This document shows positions 27,248 through 36,045 of a stretch of DNA of 64,000 bases, in pieces. Below the pieces are notes generated by a model. The model was not told the origin of the DNA, did not search any database, and saw only the letters and a list, made by a program, of their open reading frames with translations. Where the stretch lies: contig NZ_JAQTWL010000004.1 in the NCBI RefSeq assembly GCF_028689295.1, forward strand, positions 1-64,000. Reading direction: 5' to 3'. A program made the translations under genes and the position numbers. Each line of letters opens with the position of its first letter. Positions within the stretch are counted from its first letter, which is position 1. This stretch comes from Rhodoferax sp. Its GTDB lineage: Bacteria > Pseudomonadota > Gammaproteobacteria > Burkholderiales > Burkholderiaceae_C.

Positions 27248-28369
27248 TCATGTTTTTTGCCGCCGGTAATCCCACCAGGGTAAAACTTTGCGCATCGACA
27301 GCACCTGGCCGCTGTCCTGCGCCGTGTAGCCCGCGATAGCGGCAATTTTGTCTTGCCAGGCCTGGGTTTGCAGCAGTTGCAGCAAGGCCGCGATGCCGGG
27401 TTGTGCCAGCGCTGATTTGAGGCATACCAGGTGGTAGCGCTCCAGCGCCAGCGGTACAAAATCCAGCCCCGCCTGCTGCGCCGCGGCAGCGATGCCCAGG
27501 CCGGCATCGCATTGACACGCCGCCACCGCCTGGGCCACGGCGGCATGCGACGGTTCGGTGTGCGCGTAACCATTCACCTCGCTGGGCAGCAGATTCGCTC
27601 GCGCCAGCAACTCATCCAGCACCACGCGCGTGCCACTGCCCAGCGTGCGGTTGGCAAAGCGGGCACGATGCTGCACCATGTCCTGCAAGCTGTGCAAGCC
27701 CAGCGGGTTGCCCCGGGCCACCATCAAGCCCTGGGTGCGTTGGGCAAAGCCGATGATCTTGTGCTGGCCCGGTTGCAGCAGCGGCTTGTAGGTCCGCTCG
27801 GTCAGCGTTTTTTTGCCGGTGCCCAGCAGGGTGTGAAAACCGGCCATCACACAACGGCCTTCGTTCAGGGCGCGGATGGCATCGACACTGCCGGTGAAGC
27901 GGATGTCAAGGTGCAGCCGGACGGGCTCATGCTCAAGCGCCAGTGCAATGCCTTGCAGAGCATGCTCGCGCAGGGCGGACAGGGCATCGTCATGGCTGGC
28001 ATAGAGCGTGACCACATGCACGCTGTCGTCAAACGCCAGCGCGTAGCTGCGCTCCAGCTCGGCGCGCAAGGCCTCGATTTGCGGCGCCAGCCGGGCCTGT
28101 GCCTGGCGCTCGGCCCACATCAGCTTGTTGCCGAATTCGGTCAGCAGCGCAGACTGGCCTTTTTCCCAGATCACCAGCTCGTTGCCGAGCTCGTTTTCCC
28201 AGCGCTTGAGCTCGCCCCAGACGTGGCGGTAGCTCAGGCCCAGCGCGCGCGCGCCGCCAGAAATCGAGCCCTGGCTGCTGACCGCTTGCAGCAAGTCGAT
28301 CAAAGGGTTGCGCACCAGCGCCGGGCTGCTGTCTTTGGACAGGGTGTAGTTGAGTTGAAGCCTATGCAC
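27248..28369 (-). CDS. ModE-like DNA-binding regulator with periplasmic-binding-protein-like oxyanion sensor domain
   Basis: A 373-residue one-component regulator. Residues 20-110 form a ModE/LysR-type winged helix (NPLIDLLQAVSSQGSISGGARALGLSYRHVWGELKRW). The rest (VTLYASHDDALSALREH to the end) is a substrate-binding-protein-like domain, as in regulators that sense molybdate or tungstate. It is divergent from tupBCA, so a tungstate-responsive, TunR-like role is likely. The start is GTG 28369; no ATG is in frame nearby. An 18-bp dyad (28363-28380) overlaps this start codon and recurs upstream of the aldehyde dehydrogenase, fds and aor genes. Confidence 0.82.
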   Translation of the reverse strand: MHRLQLNYTLSKDSSPALVRNPLIDLLQAVSSQGSISGGARALGLSYRHVWGELKRWENELGNELVIWEKGQSALLTEFGNKLMWAERQAQARLAPQIEALRAELERSYALAFDDSVHVVTLYASHDDALSALREHALQGIALALEHEPVRLHLDIRFTGSVDAIRALNEGRCVMAGFHTLLGTGKKTLTERTYKPLLQPGQHKIIGFAQRTQGLMVARGNPLGLHSLQDMVQHRARFANRTLGSGTRVVLDELLARANLLPSEVNGYAHTEPSHAAVAQAVAACQCDAGLGIAAAAQQAGLDFVPLALERYHLVCLKSALAQPGIAALLQLLQTQAWQDKIAAIAGYTAQDSGQVLSMRKVLPWWDYRRQKT

Positions 28370-28380
28370 GGTGGTTCATA
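28363..28380. promoter_or_regulatory. candidate regulon operator, tup/regulator site
   Basis: TATGCAC-GGTG-GTTCATA is a dyad (TATGmA/GTTCATA) in the tup divergent region, overlapping the regulator's GTG start and 19 bp before tupB ATG 28399. It shares the TATG-N7-KTTCATA pattern and spacing with sites at 33981, 37040 and 55900. Confidence 0.6.
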
Positions 28381-28398
28381 TCGCCAGTAATTGGATCA

Positions 28399-29208
28399 AT
28401 GGCTACGATACCGCAAATTGCACACGGCACTCGCCACCCCTTCTTTCGACTTCACGATATTGCGGCCTTGACTACTTTTACCGAAAGCGCCTCGACCGCG
28501 CTGCAACTCATCGCTTCCATGGACGCCGAACTGCTCACGATTGTGGGCCGCTCGCTGACGGTGAGCGCCACGGCCTGCGCGCTGGCTTGCAGCCTGGGGC
28601 TGGTGCTGGGTGCCTGGCTGGGGGTGGGGCGCTTTGCCGGACGCGGGGCATTGCTGACGCTGCTCAACACGTTTTTGGCCGTGCCCTCGGTGCTGGTGGG
28701 GTTGGTGATTTACCTGCTGCTGTCGCGCACCGGGCCGCTCGGTTTCCTGGGCTGGTTGTTCAGCTTCAAGGCCATGGTGATTGCGCAGGCGGTGCTGGTG
28801 CTGCCGGTGGTCACGGCCTTGACGCGCCAGACGGTGGAAGATGCGCAGAATTTGCACGGCGAGCAATTGCAGTCGATGGGTGCCCGGCCGCTGATGCGCA
28901 GCCTCCTGCTGGCCTGGGACGAGCGCTATGCCCTGCTCACGGTGCTGATCGCCTCCTTTGGGCGCGCCGTGTCGGAAGTGGGCGCGGTGATGATTGTCGG
29001 CGGCAACATTGACGGCTTTACCCGCGTCATGACGACGGCAATAGCCCTGGAAACCAGCAAGGGCGACCTGCCGCTGGCCTTGGGTCTGGGGCTGATTTTG
29101 CTCAGCGTGGTGCTGCTGCTGAATGTGCTGATCGCCGCGGTGCGGCGTTGGCGTGAATACCAGGAAAGCGGTGTCACTCCCAGCCTGCCTTTGGGGGTTT
29201 CGGTTTGA
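28399..29208 (+). CDS. tupB: tungstate ABC transporter permease
   Basis: The membrane subunit of a TupABC tungstate importer. The conserved region begins at ELLTIVGRSLTVSATACALACSLGLVLGAWLGVGRF. It continues through FLAVPSVLVGLVIYLLLSRTGPLGFLGWLF and contains the EAA loop (MGARPLMRSLLLAWDERYALLTVLIASFGRAVSEVGAVMIVGGNI). Compared with family members the first 20-25 residues look surplus, so translation may start at TTG 28468 instead of ATG 28399. Its stop overlaps the tupC start. Order is tupB-tupC-tupA-modA-like. Confidence 0.87.
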   Translation: MATIPQIAHGTRHPFFRLHDIAALTTFTESASTALQLIASMDAELLTIVGRSLTVSATACALACSLGLVLGAWLGVGRFAGRGALLTLLNTFLAVPSVLVGLVIYLLLSRTGPLGFLGWLFSFKAMVIAQAVLVLPVVTALTRQTVEDAQNLHGEQLQSMGARPLMRSLLLAWDERYALLTVLIASFGRAVSEVGAVMIVGGNIDGFTRVMTTAIALETSKGDLPLALGLGLILLSVVLLLNVLIAAVRRWREYQESGVTPSLPLGVSV

Positions 29209-29996
29209 AGCCAGCGAATTTGTTGGACCAGGATTTGACTGCATCTTTTGACTTTCCCGTCGTCAGGCCATCTCTGAAGCAGCCCGTATTTGCCTTGCAA
29301 GCGGCCAGCGTGCATTTTGGTCATCCGGCACGGGCGGTGCGGGCCTTGTCCGAGGTCAGTTTGCAGATTCACGCGAGTGAACGGGTGGCGCTGGTAGGCG
29401 CCAACGGCTGCGGCAAAAGCACCTTGCTGCGTTTGCTGCACGGCCTGCTGCCAGCTACCGCCGGGCGGTTTGAACCCGACCTGGCACTGCGCCATGCCAT
29501 GTTGTTCCAAAAGCCGCACCTGATGCGCTTGTCGGTGCAGGCCAACATCGCCCTGGGGCTATGGCTGCAAGGCACCGCTTGGGGCCAGGCCAAGGCACAG
29601 GCCTTGGTGGCGCTGGCCAAAGTGGGTTTGTCGGACCTGGCGCTGCGTAACGCGCGCCAGCTCTCAGGCGGCCAGCAGCAACGCGTGGCGATGGCGCGGG
29701 CCTGGGCCTTGCAGCCGCAGGTGCTGCTGCTCGATGAGCCCACCGCCAGCCTGGACCCGCACGCCAAGCGCGAAGTGGAGACGCTGATTGAAGCGTTTGC
29801 CAGCGGACCCGAGGGCATGACGCTTGTTTTTGCCAGTCACAACCTGGGCCAGGTCAAGCGCCTGGCGAGCCGGGTGATCTACCTGGAGCACGGCCGCGTG
29901 CTGGCTGATTTGCCAGTGGCTGATTTTTTTAGCGGGCCCTTGCTGCAGCAGCAGTATCCGGCGGCCCATTTTTTTGTCAAAGGAGAACTTGTATGA
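29205..29996 (+). CDS. tupC: tungstate ABC transporter ATP-binding protein
   Basis: A 263-residue ABC ATPase with Walker [10 protein letters not shown] (about 66), Q-loop FQKPHL, signature LSGGQQQRV and Walker [13 protein letters not shown], followed by the H-loop SHN. There is an N-terminal extension of about 25 residues before the ATPase core. The start is TTG 29205 overlapping the tupB stop; no ATG is near. Its end overlaps the tupA ATG, so translation is coupled through the operon. Confidence 0.9.
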   Translation: MKPANLLDQDLTASFDFPVVRPSLKQPVFALQAASVHFGHPARAVRALSEVSLQIHASERVALVGANGCGKSTLLRLLHGLLPATAGRFEPDLALRHAMLFQKPHLMRLSVQANIALGLWLQGTAWGQAKAQALVALAKVGLSDLALRNARQLSGGQQQRVAMARAWALQPQVLLLDEPTASLDPHAKREVETLIEAFASGPEGMTLVFASHNLGQVKRLASRVIYLEHGRVLADLPVADFFSGPLLQQQYPAAHFFVKGELV

Positions 29997-30841
29997 AAAC
30001 CGTGAATTCTTTTAAATTTTTTAAACCTCTCGCCCTTATGAAGTATGCGCAGGCAGCGGCCATTGCCGTCGCCTGTCTGGGGGCTTCAATGAGTGTGCAG
30101 GCGCAGTCGATCGTGGTTGCCTCGACCACCTCGACCGAGCAATCGGGCCTGTTCTCCGTGCTGCTGCCAGAGTTCAAAAAAGCCAGCGGCATCGACGTCA
30201 AGGTGGTCGCCCTGGGCACCGGCCAGGCCATCGACATGGGCCGCCGCGGCGATGCCGATGTGCTGTTTGTGCACGACAAGGTGGCCGAAGAAAAGGTGGT
30301 GGCCGAGGGCTTTGCCGTCAAGCGCATCGAGGTGATGTACAACGACTTTGTGGTGGTCGGCCCGGCTAGCGACCCGCTCAAGGTCAAAGGCAATGACGTG
30401 GTGGAAGCACTCAAAAAGATATCGGCAGCCAATGGCCCGTTCATTTCGCGCGGCGACAAGAGCGGCACCCACGCCGCCGAGCTGCGCTTCTGGAAAATGG
30501 CCGACCTCACCGACAAGCAGGGCAGCGGCTACAAGGCCTGCGGTTGTGGCATGGGCCCGGCGCTCAACATGGCCTCCAGCACCAACGCTTATGTGCTGAC
30601 CGACCGCGGCACCTGGCTCAACTTCAAGAACCGGGGGGATTTGACGGTGCTGGTGGAAGGCGACAAGCGCCTGTTCAACCAATACGGCGTGATGTTGGTC
30701 AACCCGGCCAAGCATCCGCATGTCAAGGCGGCCGAGGGCCAGAAGTTCATCGACTGGGTGGTGTCACCGGCAGGCCAGGGCGCGATTGCCAGCTACAAAA
30801 TTGGCGGCGAGCAACTGTTTTTTCCGAATGCAGCCAAATAA
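29993..30841 (+). CDS. tupA: tungstate-binding periplasmic protein
   Basis: A 282-residue binding protein with a signal peptide (hydrophobic stretch AAAIAVACLGASMSVQAQ) and the TupA signature TTSTEQSGL, where Thr/Ser residues contact the oxyanion. The family features RGDADVLFVHDKVAE, FISRGDKSGTHAAELRFW and a C-terminal FIDWVVSP are present. The TTSTEQSGL-type site and the absence of ModA-type motifs favour tungstate over molybdate. It follows tupC with a 4-bp overlap. Confidence 0.92.
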   Translation: MKTVNSFKFFKPLALMKYAQAAAIAVACLGASMSVQAQSIVVASTTSTEQSGLFSVLLPEFKKASGIDVKVVALGTGQAIDMGRRGDADVLFVHDKVAEEKVVAEGFAVKRIEVMYNDFVVVGPASDPLKVKGNDVVEALKKISAANGPFISRGDKSGTHAAELRFWKMADLTDKQGSGYKACGCGMGPALNMASSTNAYVLTDRGTWLNFKNRGDLTVLVEGDKRLFNQYGVMLVNPAKHPHVKAAEGQKFIDWVVSPAGQGAIASYKIGGEQLFFPNAAK

Positions 30842-30850
30842 AGCCTGATC

Positions 30851-31690
30851 ATGACAGCAACCCTCAACACGTTGGTGCGAGGCTTGATGGCCGTGGGTGC
30901 GGCTGGCCTTGCGGGGTGCGCGGCGGCACCGCAAGCGGTACCCAAAGGGGCTGAAGCGTCACCAGTGGTGGCGGTTTACGCTGCGGGCAGTTTGCGCGGC
31001 GCCTTGACGGCCATTGCCAAAGACTACGAGGCCAGCACAGGCCATAAGATTGCGCTGACCTTTGGTGCCTCAGGCCTGCTGCGTGAACGCATTGAAAAGG
31101 GCGAGCCAGCGCAGGTATTCGCCTCGGCCGATAACGACCACCCGCAACGCCTGGCGCGCCAAGGTGGCTGGGAACCCTCGACCGTGTTTGTGCGCAACAC
31201 CTTGTGTGCATTGACCAGCGAGCAACTGGACGCGACACCGGCCACGCTGTTGGCGACGCTGTTGCGTCCGGATGTGCGGCTGGGTACGTCCACGCCCAAA
31301 GCGGATCCGTCAGGTGACTACACATGGGAACTGTTCCACAAGGCCGATGGGGTGCAAAACGGGGCCTACGCGGTGCTCGATGCCAAGGCGCAGAAACTGG
31401 TGGGGCAGGTCAGCTTGCCGCAACCGCCGACAGGTCGCCTGGCGTATGCCTGGATCATGGATGAGCGAAAGGTGGATGTGTTTCTGACCTACTGCACCAA
31501 CGCGGTGGCGGCACAAAAAGAGGTGCCGCGCCTGAAGATAGTGCAGATACCGCCTGAACTGCAAGTTGGTGCGCTGTATGGTTTCACCGTGCGTGAGTCA
31601 GCTTCAACGGCCGCTGCGGCATTTGCCAAGTCCCTGGTGGCACCCGCTGCGCAAGCGGTTTTCAAGCATTTCGGTTTCGGCCAGCCTTGA
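30851..31690 (+). CDS. ModA-like substrate-binding lipoprotein
   Basis: A 279-residue protein with a lipobox (AAGLAGC, Cys at about residue 23), so it is probably membrane-anchored. The mature sequence follows the molybdate-binding ModA/WtpA fold: VVAVYAAGSLRGALTAIAKDYEASTGHKIALTFGASGLLRERIEKGEPAQVFASAD, with the oxyanion loop AAGS and SG. It lies nine bases after tupA at the end of the tungstate operon, giving that operon two binding proteins. Specificity (molybdate, tungstate or another oxyanion) is not decided by sequence. Its last 29 bases overlap the convergent DUF779 gene. Confidence 0.82.
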   Translation: MTATLNTLVRGLMAVGAAGLAGCAAAPQAVPKGAEASPVVAVYAAGSLRGALTAIAKDYEASTGHKIALTFGASGLLRERIEKGEPAQVFASADNDHPQRLARQGGWEPSTVFVRNTLCALTSEQLDATPATLLATLLRPDVRLGTSTPKADPSGDYTWELFHKADGVQNGAYAVLDAKAQKLVGQVSLPQPPTGRLAYAWIMDERKVDVFLTYCTNAVAAQKEVPRLKIVQIPPELQVGALYGFTVRESASTAAAAFAKSLVAPAAQAVFKHFGFGQP

Positions 31691-32054
31691 GGTCGCTTAG
31701 CTTCAACTCTGCCAATTCAGCCTCGGTAAACACCCGTGACCGGGTCAGAAATCCCTTACCCTCGGGCGTTTCCAAAGAAAAATCACCCCCGCTGCCATTG
31801 ATCACGTCGATGATCAGTTGGGTGTGCTTCCAGTATGCGTACTGCGCTTTGCCAATGTAAAAGGCGCAGCCGCCGATGTCACCCAGCAACACGTCGCCAG
31901 CACCCATGGTGATTTCACCCAGCAGGTAGCAATTGGCGGCGCTGTTGTCGCAGCAACCGCCCGACTGGTGAAACATTAGGCCCGGGCCGTGCTTGATTTT
32001 CAGAAAAGCGATGAGTTCAAGGGCGGCCGGGGTGGCGATGACTTTATCGACCAT
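31662..32054 (-). CDS. DUF779-family protein
   Basis: A 130-residue protein with GGCCDNS and a cysteine cluster (HQSGGCCDNSAANC), GDVLLGDIGGCAFYI and a FSLETPEGKGFLTRSRVF C-terminal motif, all features of DUF779. This family is regularly encoded next to AldB/ExaC-type aldehyde dehydrogenases, as here on the same strand. A function in maturation or redox protection of the dehydrogenase has been suggested by context only. Confidence 0.88.
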   Translation of the reverse strand: MVDKVIATPAALELIAFLKIKHGPGLMFHQSGGCCDNSAANCYLLGEITMGAGDVLLGDIGGCAFYIGKAQYAYWKHTQLIIDVINGSGGDFSLETPEGKGFLTRSRVFTEAELAELKLSDLKAGRNRNA

Positions 32055-32136
32055 GAAGTACTCGCAAAAATGTTGGAATGGATGGCGAATTGCGACACAG
32101 ATTTATAAAAAAGTCGACAGCGTCTAGCGACGTGCA

Positions 32137-32219
32137 TTGGGTGTCTGACGCAGCGAAATAAAGGAGGAGGCTTGGGGCACGCCCCAAGCTGGGGGACATT
32201 CGCGTAGTCAGATACCCAA
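32137..32219. repeat. compound palindromic element
   Basis: The outer arms TTGGGTGTCTGAC (32137-32149) and GTCAGATACCCAA (32207-32219) pair with one G-U. A central perfect hairpin GCTTGGGGC/GCCCCAAGC (32170-32178 with 32181-32189) lies between them. It occupies the 201-bp gap between the aldehyde dehydrogenase and DUF779 and probably interrupts their transcript. The arm ends recall the GGGTCAGA family but the core differs. Confidence 0.65.
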
Positions 32220-32255
32220 CGCGCGCTGCGGGTTTAAGCAAGGTCAATCAGTCAA

Positions 32256-33776
32256 TCAGAAGAACCCCAGCTTGCTCTCGCTGTAGCTCACCAGCAGGTT
32301 CTTGGTTTGCTGGTAGTGGTCGAGCATCATCTTGTGGGTTTCGCGGCCAATGCCGGACTCTTTGTAACCACCAAACGCAGCGTGAGCGGCGTAGTCATGG
32401 TAGCAGTTGGTCCAGACGCGACCGGCCTTGATGGCGCGGCCCATACGATAGGCCACGTTGCCGTTGCGACTCCACACGCCAGCGCCCAGACCGTACAGCG
32501 TGTCGTTGGCCAGTGCCAGCGCATCCGCTTCGTCCTTGAAGGTGGTGACGGCCAGCACCGGGCCAAAAATTTCTTCCTGGAACACGCGCATCTTGTTGTG
32601 ACCCTTGAGCAGCGTGGGCTGAACGTAGTAGCCACCGGCCAGATCGCCGGTCAGCTTGGCTTGCGCGCCGCCAGTGAGCACTTGCGCACCCTCTTGTTTG
32701 CCAATGTCCAGGTACGACAAAATTTTGGTCAACTGCACTTGCGAGGCTTGGGCACCGAGCATGGTTTCGCTATCGAGCGGGTTGCCCTGCTTGATGGCGC
32801 GCACGCGCGGCAGCACACGTTCCATGAACTTGTCGTAGATGCTTTCCTGTATCAGCGCGCGGCTGGGGCAAGTGCAGACTTCACCCTGGTTAAAGGCAAA
32901 AAGCACCAGACCTTCAATGGCTTTGTCCAGAAAACCGTCGTCTTTGTCCATGATGTCGGCAAAGAACACGTTGGGCGACTTGCCGCCGAGTTCCAGCGAG
33001 GCCGGAATCAGGTTAGTGGCCGCAGCCTGGGCAATCACCCGGCCTGTGCTGGTGGAGCCAGTAAAGGCGATCTTGGCAATGCGTTTGCTGGTGGCCAGCG
33101 GCATGCCGGCTTCACGGCCGTAGCCGTTGACGATGTTGAGCACGCCCGGGGGCAGCAGGTCGCCAATGATTTCCATCAAAATCAAAATGCTCACCGGGGT
33201 TGACTCCGCGGGTTTGAGTACCACACAGTTGCCGGCCGCCAGGGCCGGTGCCAGCTTCCAGGCGGCCATCAGAATCGGGAAGTTCCAGGGGATGATTTGC
33301 CCGACCACGCCCAGTGGCTCGTGGTAGTGGTAGGCCACAGTGGTTTCGTTGATGTCGCTCAGCGCACCTTCTTGTGCGCGGATGCAGCCAGCGAAGTAGC
33401 GGAAGTGGTCGCTGGACAGGGGAATGTCAGCCGCCAGCGTTTCGCGGATCGGCTTGCCGTTGTCCACGGTTTCGGCGTAGGCGAGGAGCTCCAGATTGGC
33501 ATCAATGCGGTCGGCAATCTTGAGCAGGATGTTGGAGCGGTCGGTGACCGAGGTTTTGCCCCACGCATCAGCGGCGGCATGGGCGGCATCGAGTGCCAGC
33601 TCAATGTCCTCAGCACCCGAGCGCGCGGCCTGGGTGTAAACCTTGCCGCTGATCGGGGTGATCACATCAAAGTACTGGCCCTTGAGCGGGGCCACATACT
33701 TGCCACCAATGAAATTGTCGTATTTGGCCCTGAAGGCGATTTTTGCACCGGCTTGGCCGGGGGCTGCGTAGATCAT
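32256..33776 (-). CDS. NAD-dependent aldehyde dehydrogenase (AldB/ExaC/AcoD type)
   Basis: A 506-residue class-I-like aldehyde dehydrogenase oxidising acetaldehyde or similar aldehydes to acids. It shows [38 protein letters not shown], the catalytic glutamate in LELGGKSPN and the catalytic cysteine in [12 protein letters not shown]. It ends in ...SESKLGFF as ExaC/AcoD proteins do. ATG 33776 has AGGAGA upstream; the longer frame is unconserved. A sigma-54-like promoter lies at 33835-33850, and the divergent gene encodes an AcoR-like sigma-54 activator, so induction by that activator is likely. Confidence 0.93.
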   Translation of the reverse strand: MIYAAPGQAGAKIAFRAKYDNFIGGKYVAPLKGQYFDVITPISGKVYTQAARSGAEDIELALDAAHAAADAWGKTSVTDRSNILLKIADRIDANLELLAYAETVDNGKPIRETLAADIPLSSDHFRYFAGCIRAQEGALSDINETTVAYHYHEPLGVVGQIIPWNFPILMAAWKLAPALAAGNCVVLKPAESTPVSILILMEIIGDLLPPGVLNIVNGYGREAGMPLATSKRIAKIAFTGSTSTGRVIAQAAATNLIPASLELGGKSPNVFFADIMDKDDGFLDKAIEGLVLFAFNQGEVCTCPSRALIQESIYDKFMERVLPRVRAIKQGNPLDSETMLGAQASQVQLTKILSYLDIGKQEGAQVLTGGAQAKLTGDLAGGYYVQPTLLKGHNKMRVFQEEIFGPVLAVTTFKDEADALALANDTLYGLGAGVWSRNGNVAYRMGRAIKAGRVWTNCYHDYAAHAAFGGYKESGIGRETHKMMLDHYQQTKNLLVSYSESKLGFF

Positions 33777-33834
33777 CGTGTCTCCTGATTGTGAATAAAA
33801 ACGAGTGGGTTTGCCCTTGCGGACGGTACGACGC

Positions 33835-33850
33835 ATCAAGTCGCGTGCCA
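33835..33850 (-). promoter_or_regulatory. candidate sigma-54 promoter of the aldehyde dehydrogenase
   Basis: On the minus strand TGGCACG-CGAC-TTGAT. The -24 element is perfect and the spacing correct, but the -12 GC doublet reads GA. It would give a leader of about 45 bases before ATG 33776 and suits the divergent AcoR-like activator. Confidence 0.5.
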
Positions 33851-33980
33851 GCTTGCAGGTTGCCGATAAACGCCTTGATTTCAAACGACTTTTTTTAGGC
33901 ATGGCGCAAACGGCGGAGGAGTTGAGTGGTGCAGGCTGAGACACCTGTCAAGTTCTGCACCACCTGTCCGGTGTGGGGTG

Positions 33981-33998
33981 TATGCAAGCTGTTTCATA
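33981..33998. promoter_or_regulatory. candidate regulon operator, aldehyde dehydrogenase/acoR site
   Basis: TATGCAA-GCTG-TTTCATA is a good dyad in the 295-bp divergent region. It is 74 bp upstream of the activator start and 130 bp from the sigma-54-like -24 box. It matches the tup site at 22 of 25 bases when the flanking CGCCAG side is included. No gene lies in this intergenic region. Confidence 0.6.
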
Positions 33999-34071
33999 TC
34001 GCCAGGGAATGTGTGGGTGACTACCATCGCGCAACACAAGGTGGCCGTTGAGCCGCCCGCCCAGGAAACGC

Positions 34072-36036
34072 ATGCGCACCCCACCTTCGGCTTTGGCGCT
34101 GAGCCAGGCCAGACAATATTTGCTTGAATATGGCGACTGCCCGACGCAGGGGCTGGACACCCACGTGGCCCGCTCGTGGCAGCGCAGCCTGGCAGCCGGC
34201 TTGTTGCCCGATGCCCGATCGATAGAGCCCGACCACGCCAGCGCGGCTGATCTGGGCCGCATCATCGCCGGCAGTCATGAACTGCTGGCGCATTCTTGCC
34301 CGGTGATGGAAGTCGTGTTTGAGCAAGTCCGCGACAGTCAGGGCATGGTGATCCTGGCGCATGCGAGCGGCACCTTGATGCACACTTTGGGAAGCCCTGA
34401 TTTTTTGCAGCGCGCCCAGCAAGTGGCACTGTCATGTGGCGCATCATGGCTTGAACAACATCGTGGCACCAACGCCATTGGCACAGCGCTGGCCGTGGGC
34501 GGCAGCATTGAAATTCATGGCGGCGAACATTTTCTGCAGCGCAACGAGTTCCTGACCTGCACGGCGGCGCCCATCATGTCGGCTACAGGCAGCCTGCTCG
34601 GAATTCTTGACATTTCTGGTGACCATCGCAGCGGTCATCCGCACACCTACGGCCTGGCCAACATGGCTGCCCGCCTGATCGAAAACCAGCTGATCGCCGC
34701 CACCAGTCGTCAGCATATTCGGCTGCATTTGCACGGCCAGCGCGAGGGTATTGGCACGGTTGCCGAGGGCATTGTGGTGATCTCAGGCGATGGCTGGCTG
34801 GTGGGTGGCAATCGTGCGGGTTTGGAGTGGCTAAGTTTGACGCATGCGGACGTGGGTGCAGTCAAGCTTCAGAGCCTGCTCGATGTACCGCTGAACACCA
34901 TGCTTGCGCAGCACCAGCTTCGCCCGGATGAGGCTCTGCGGGTCCATCGGCGTGACGGTCAGGCCTTGTTTGCGCTGCTCAAGCAAGACACCCGCACCAC
35001 GTTGAATCTGAAGGTGAGTCCTGATAGCGGGGCTCAGATCAACACCCCCGGCGGTGCGCGAGCTGACCCATCCGATGCTTTGGCGCAGCTTGACACCGGC
35101 GACTTGCGTTGGCGCAGTGCCGCCGACAAGGCCCGGCGCGTGGCTGACAAGCCCATACCGCTGTTGATTCAGGGTGAGTCCGGGGTCGGCAAAGAGCTGT
35201 TTGCGCGCGCCGTGCATGACAGCGGGCCGCGTCGTGGCAAACCCTTTGTAGCGATCAACTGTGCGGCCGTGCCTGAGAACCTGGTTGAAGCGGAACTCTT
35301 TGGCTATGCGCCAGGGGCTTTTACCGGGGCCAGGCGTGATGGCAGTTTGGGTCGCTTGCGTGAGGCGCAGGGGGGCACCCTGTTTCTGGATGAAATTGGC
35401 GATATGCCACTGCTGATGCAAATGCGGTTGCTGCGGGTTTTGCAAGAGCGACAGGTCATTCCGCTTGGTGGTGGGCCGTCGGTGCCGGTTGACTTTGCGC
35501 TGATGTGCGCCACCCATTGCAAACTGCGTGAAGCGGCAGAACAAGGCCACTTTCGCAGTGATTTGTATTACCGCATCAACGGCTTGACGGTGCAGTTGCC
35601 GCCCTTGCGCGAACGCACTGATTTTGCGATGCTGACGCAGCGCTTGCTGCTTGATCTGAATCCGCAGCGCAGTCTGCACGTGGTACCAGAGCTGTTGACG
35701 CGTCTGAGTCAGCATCCCTGGCCCGGCAACTTGCGCCAATATGCGAATGCACTGCGCACTGCCAGCGCCATGTTGGAGCCGCATGAGGTGTGTATCGACT
35801 GGGTGCACCTGTCGGACGATTTGCTGGAAGATTTGAGCGCGCAGGTGCAGTCAGTTCCACCACGTCAGGTCTCTCCGTTGCGCGTGGCATCCACCAACGA
35901 ATCGTCGCAAAACCTGGCGCAACTCTCGCAAACAGCCATGCGTCTGGCTCTGGAAAATAGTGGTGGCAACATGTCTCAAGCGGCCCGGCAACTGGGCATC
36001 AGCCGCCAGACGCTGTACCGCAAGCTCAATGCATGA
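34072..36036 (+). CDS. sigma-54-dependent transcriptional activator, AcoR family
   Basis: A 654-residue enhancer-binding protein. The N-terminal GAF-type sensor (SCGASWLEQHRGTNAIGTAL, GILDISGDH) and a following PAS-like region lead to an AAA+ domain with Walker A GESGVGKE, the sigma-54 contact motif PGAFTGA, Walker B GGTLFLDEIGD and the R-finger region. It ends in a Fis-type helix-turn-helix (ALENSGGNMSQAARQLGISRQTLYRK). ATG 34072 is chosen because AGGAAA lies six bases upstream; a TTG at 34048 is the alternative. It probably senses an aldehyde or alcohol metabolite and drives the divergent dehydrogenase. Confidence 0.93.
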   Translation: MRTPPSALALSQARQYLLEYGDCPTQGLDTHVARSWQRSLAAGLLPDARSIEPDHASAADLGRIIAGSHELLAHSCPVMEVVFEQVRDSQGMVILAHASGTLMHTLGSPDFLQRAQQVALSCGASWLEQHRGTNAIGTALAVGGSIEIHGGEHFLQRNEFLTCTAAPIMSATGSLLGILDISGDHRSGHPHTYGLANMAARLIENQLIAATSRQHIRLHLHGQREGIGTVAEGIVVISGDGWLVGGNRAGLEWLSLTHADVGAVKLQSLLDVPLNTMLAQHQLRPDEALRVHRRDGQALFALLKQDTRTTLNLKVSPDSGAQINTPGGARADPSDALAQLDTGDLRWRSAADKARRVADKPIPLLIQGESGVGKELFARAVHDSGPRRGKPFVAINCAAVPENLVEAELFGYAPGAFTGARRDGSLGRLREAQGGTLFLDEIGDMPLLMQMRLLRVLQERQVIPLGGGPSVPVDFALMCATHCKLREAAEQGHFRSDLYYRINGLTVQLPPLRERTDFAMLTQRLLLDLNPQRSLHVVPELLTRLSQHPWPGNLRQYANALRTASAMLEPHEVCIDWVHLSDDLLEDLSAQVQSVPPRQVSPLRVASTNESSQNLAQLSQTAMRLALENSGGNMSQAARQLGISRQTLYRKLNA

Positions 36037-36045
36037 ACGTCACGC

